A stretch of 7,387 nucleotides of DNA from Bryobacterales bacterium (GTDB lineage Bacteria; Acidobacteriota; Terriglobia; Bryobacterales; Bryobacteraceae). The position numbers were made by a program, and so were the translations under genes. The notes beneath the pieces are model-generated. The model was not told where the DNA came from. It searched no databases and saw only the letters and a program-made list of their open reading frames with translations. The stretch spans positions 15,952 through 23,338 of the forward strand of contig PKZC01000241.1 of assembly GCA_003132905.1 (NCBI GenBank). Direction: 5' to 3'. Within the stretch, counting starts at the first letter, position 1, and the number at the start of each line of letters is the position of its first letter. Positions 6,326-7,387 of the stretch are shown here, in pieces.

Positions 6326-6673
6326 ATGTCCGGCCTGGAGTGGATTGTCGAGGCGCACGGCTGCGACGCCGCGGCGCTGATCAATCAAGATCGCTTGGAA
6401 GAGCTGTTTCAGCTCATCATCCGGGAGCTGGATCTGCATCCACTCGGCAAAACCACTTGGCACCAGTTTCCGGATACCTTCGGGATGACCGGGGTCAGCC
6501 TGCTGCGTGAATCCCACATTACTTGTCACACGTTCCCCGAGTACGAATCGCTCTGCCTGAACGTCTTTTGCTGCCGCCCGCGCAGGACTGCCGATTTTGA
6601 GGCGCTCTTGAAAATCGGCTTCGATCCGACGCGGGTGGCCGTTCGTCAAGTGGAGCGCCCCTATCAGGTATGA
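6326..6673 (+). CDS. speD: S-adenosylmethionine decarboxylase proenzyme, minimal prokaryotic type
   Basis: A 115-residue protein with the SpeD core. In RESHITCHTFPEYESLCLNV and the following FCC, S63 is the expected self-cleavage and pyruvoyl residue (cleavage E62-S63). H68 and C83 are the other conserved active-site residues. The numbers equal those of the Thermotoga maritima enzyme (S63, H68, C83), which strongly supports the ATG at 6326 over an in-frame ATG at 6203 that would lie inside the SPFH gene. The enzyme decarboxylates S-adenosylmethionine to give the aminopropyl donor for spermidine synthesis. At 115 residues it is slightly shorter than common family members (about 120-140). It sits between the SPFH and DUF4178 genes, and no aminopropyltransferase is in view. 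Its stop overlaps the next start (ATGA). It could serve a specialised polyamine modification instead of bulk spermidine synthesis (inference). Confidence 0.92.
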   Translation: MSGLEWIVEAHGCDAAALINQDRLEELFQLIIRELDLHPLGKTTWHQFPDTFGMTGVSLLRESHITCHTFPEYESLCLNVFCCRPRRTADFEALLKIGFDPTRVAVRQVERPYQV

Positions 6674-7308
6674 GCGCACCGGCTGCGAACTGCCCCAACT
6701 GCGGTGCGCCAGTGAAGTTTCTATGGTCCAGCGCCGTCCAGACGACGTGTGAATTTTGTCATTCGATCCTGGTGCGCACCGACGTGGATCTGAAAAAAGT
6801 GGGCGAAGTGGCGGACCTGCCGCCGGATGCATCGCCGCTGCAAATCGGATCGGAAGGCGCTTATCAGAACAAGAGCTTCGTGGTGGTGGGCCGCATCATC
6901 TACGAATACGAACAAGGCGGCTGGAACGAATGGCACATCGTTTATAACGATGGAACCAGCGGCTGGCTGGCTGATGCGCAATTGGAATACGACCTTTCCT
7001 GGGCGATCACGCCTCCGGCTCCCTTGCCCGGTCCCGACCAGATCAGCCAAGGACAGGATTTTCAGTGGAACGGCAAGGCGTTTCAAGTAACCTCACGCAC
7101 TCACGCGCACTATAGGGGTGTGCAAGGCGAGCTGCCTTTCGAGTATTGGGACAAATCGGATCTGATGTTCGCCGATCTGAGGAGCGCCAGCGGCGACTTC
7201 GCAACGATTGACTACAGCGAGAATCCTCCGCTGCTGTTTCTCGGACGGACGGTGGAGTTCGACGAGCTGCATCTGAAAAACCTCCGCGAGTTTGAGGGCT
7301 GGACCTGA
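6670..7308 (+). CDS. Zinc ribbon-DUF4178 protein
   Basis: A 212-residue protein. The N-terminus is a zinc ribbon (C8, C11, C27, C30; CPNCG and CEFC). After a short linker, residues about 57-205 look like a DUF4178 domain. The hallmark region is FVVVGRIIYEYEQGGWNEW, then HIVYNDGTSGWLADAQ (about 70-104). The fold is predicted to be all-beta. A second, similar beta segment follows at about 130-195 (FQWNGKAFQVTSR, then FADLRSASGDFATIDYSE). No catalytic motif, signal peptide or TM helix is visible. The biochemical function of DUF4178 is unknown. The domain is often found beside polyamine-enzyme and membrane-protein genes. The start overlaps the speD stop by four bases (ATGA), and the stop overlaps the next start (TGATG), so translation is probably coupled across the operon. 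Confidence 0.85.
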   Translation: MSAPAANCPNCGAPVKFLWSSAVQTTCEFCHSILVRTDVDLKKVGEVADLPPDASPLQIGSEGAYQNKSFVVVGRIIYEYEQGGWNEWHIVYNDGTSGWLADAQLEYDLSWAITPPAPLPGPDQISQGQDFQWNGKAFQVTSRTHAHYRGVQGELPFEYWDKSDLMFADLRSASGDFATIDYSENPPLLFLGRTVEFDELHLKNLREFEGWT

Positions 7309-7387
7309 TGGCGGCGGTGCAAGCCAAGTCTATCGCGTGCCCCAACTGCGGCGGTCCAGTAGCGCTGCGCGGCTTTGCCCATACGCT
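7308..7387 (+). CDS. N-terminus of a second zinc-ribbon (probably DUF4178) protein, cut by window edge
   Basis: An ATG at 7308-7310 shares its A with the preceding TGA. A Shine-Dalgarno-like GAGGG (7294-7298) sits 9 bases upstream. Twenty-six full codons are visible before the edge. They contain CPNCGGPVALRGF, the same half zinc ribbon as CPNCGAPVKFLWS at the start of the upstream DUF4178 protein. The likeliest identity is a tandem DUF4178 paralogue, but only the first half of the ribbon can be seen and another zinc-ribbon protein remains possible. Confidence 0.6.
   Translation, partial: MAAVQAKSIACPNCGGPVALRGFAHT

Overview
The window carries seven complete protein genes and two genes cut by the window edges, closely packed and moderately GC-rich. 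I see no rRNA, tRNA, CRISPR array or insertion sequence. The protein families (secreted zinc phospholipase C-like protein, cytochrome c / copper monooxygenase / TPR fusion, lone Flp pilin, DUF4178 operon) and the weak Shine-Dalgarno use suggest a free-living bacterium of the Acidobacteriota, perhaps Solibacter/Bryobacter-like. That placement is inference from family recall, not from a search.

Layout: (1) 1-390, minus strand: the N-terminal 130 codons of a PHP-domain metal-dependent phosphoesterase, running off the left edge. (2) 535-1794, plus: an exported zinc-dependent phospholipase C / P1 nuclease-fold protein, divergent from the PHP gene across a 144-bp AT-richer gap. (3) 1791-3155, minus: a two-TM sensor histidine kinase of the NarX/HisKA_3 type. 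Its stop codon overlaps the stop of the phospholipase gene. (4) 3324-3515, plus: an Flp/Fap-type type IVb pilin with a strong RBS. (5) 3526-5229, plus: a three-part exported protein made of a mono-heme cytochrome c, a PHM-like type II copper monooxygenase and C-terminal TPRs. It starts only 10 nt after the pilin stop. (6) 5278-7387, plus: a tight operon of an SPFH/Band-7 protein with a C-terminal zinc ribbon, a minimal prokaryotic S-adenosylmethionine decarboxylase, a zinc ribbon-DUF4178 protein, and the start of a second zinc-ribbon protein that looks like its paralogue. The operon continues past the right edge.

The best candidate for a little-described system is that last operon. It joins a membrane-scaffold-type SPFH protein, one enzyme of polyamine synthesis and tandem DUF4178 proteins, with junctions that overlap (ATGA, TGATG). 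It does not look like an ordinary spermidine operon. I infer a polyamine-linked membrane or envelope stress module whose remaining parts (possibly a spermidine synthase-like enzyme and DUF350 membrane protein) lie to the right. The second point of interest is the cytochrome c-copper monooxygenase-TPR fusion. All six copper ligands of peptidylglycine monooxygenase have a counterpart, but the residues that bind the peptide substrate in PHM are replaced. That points to an active copper enzyme with an unknown substrate and an attached heme electron donor.
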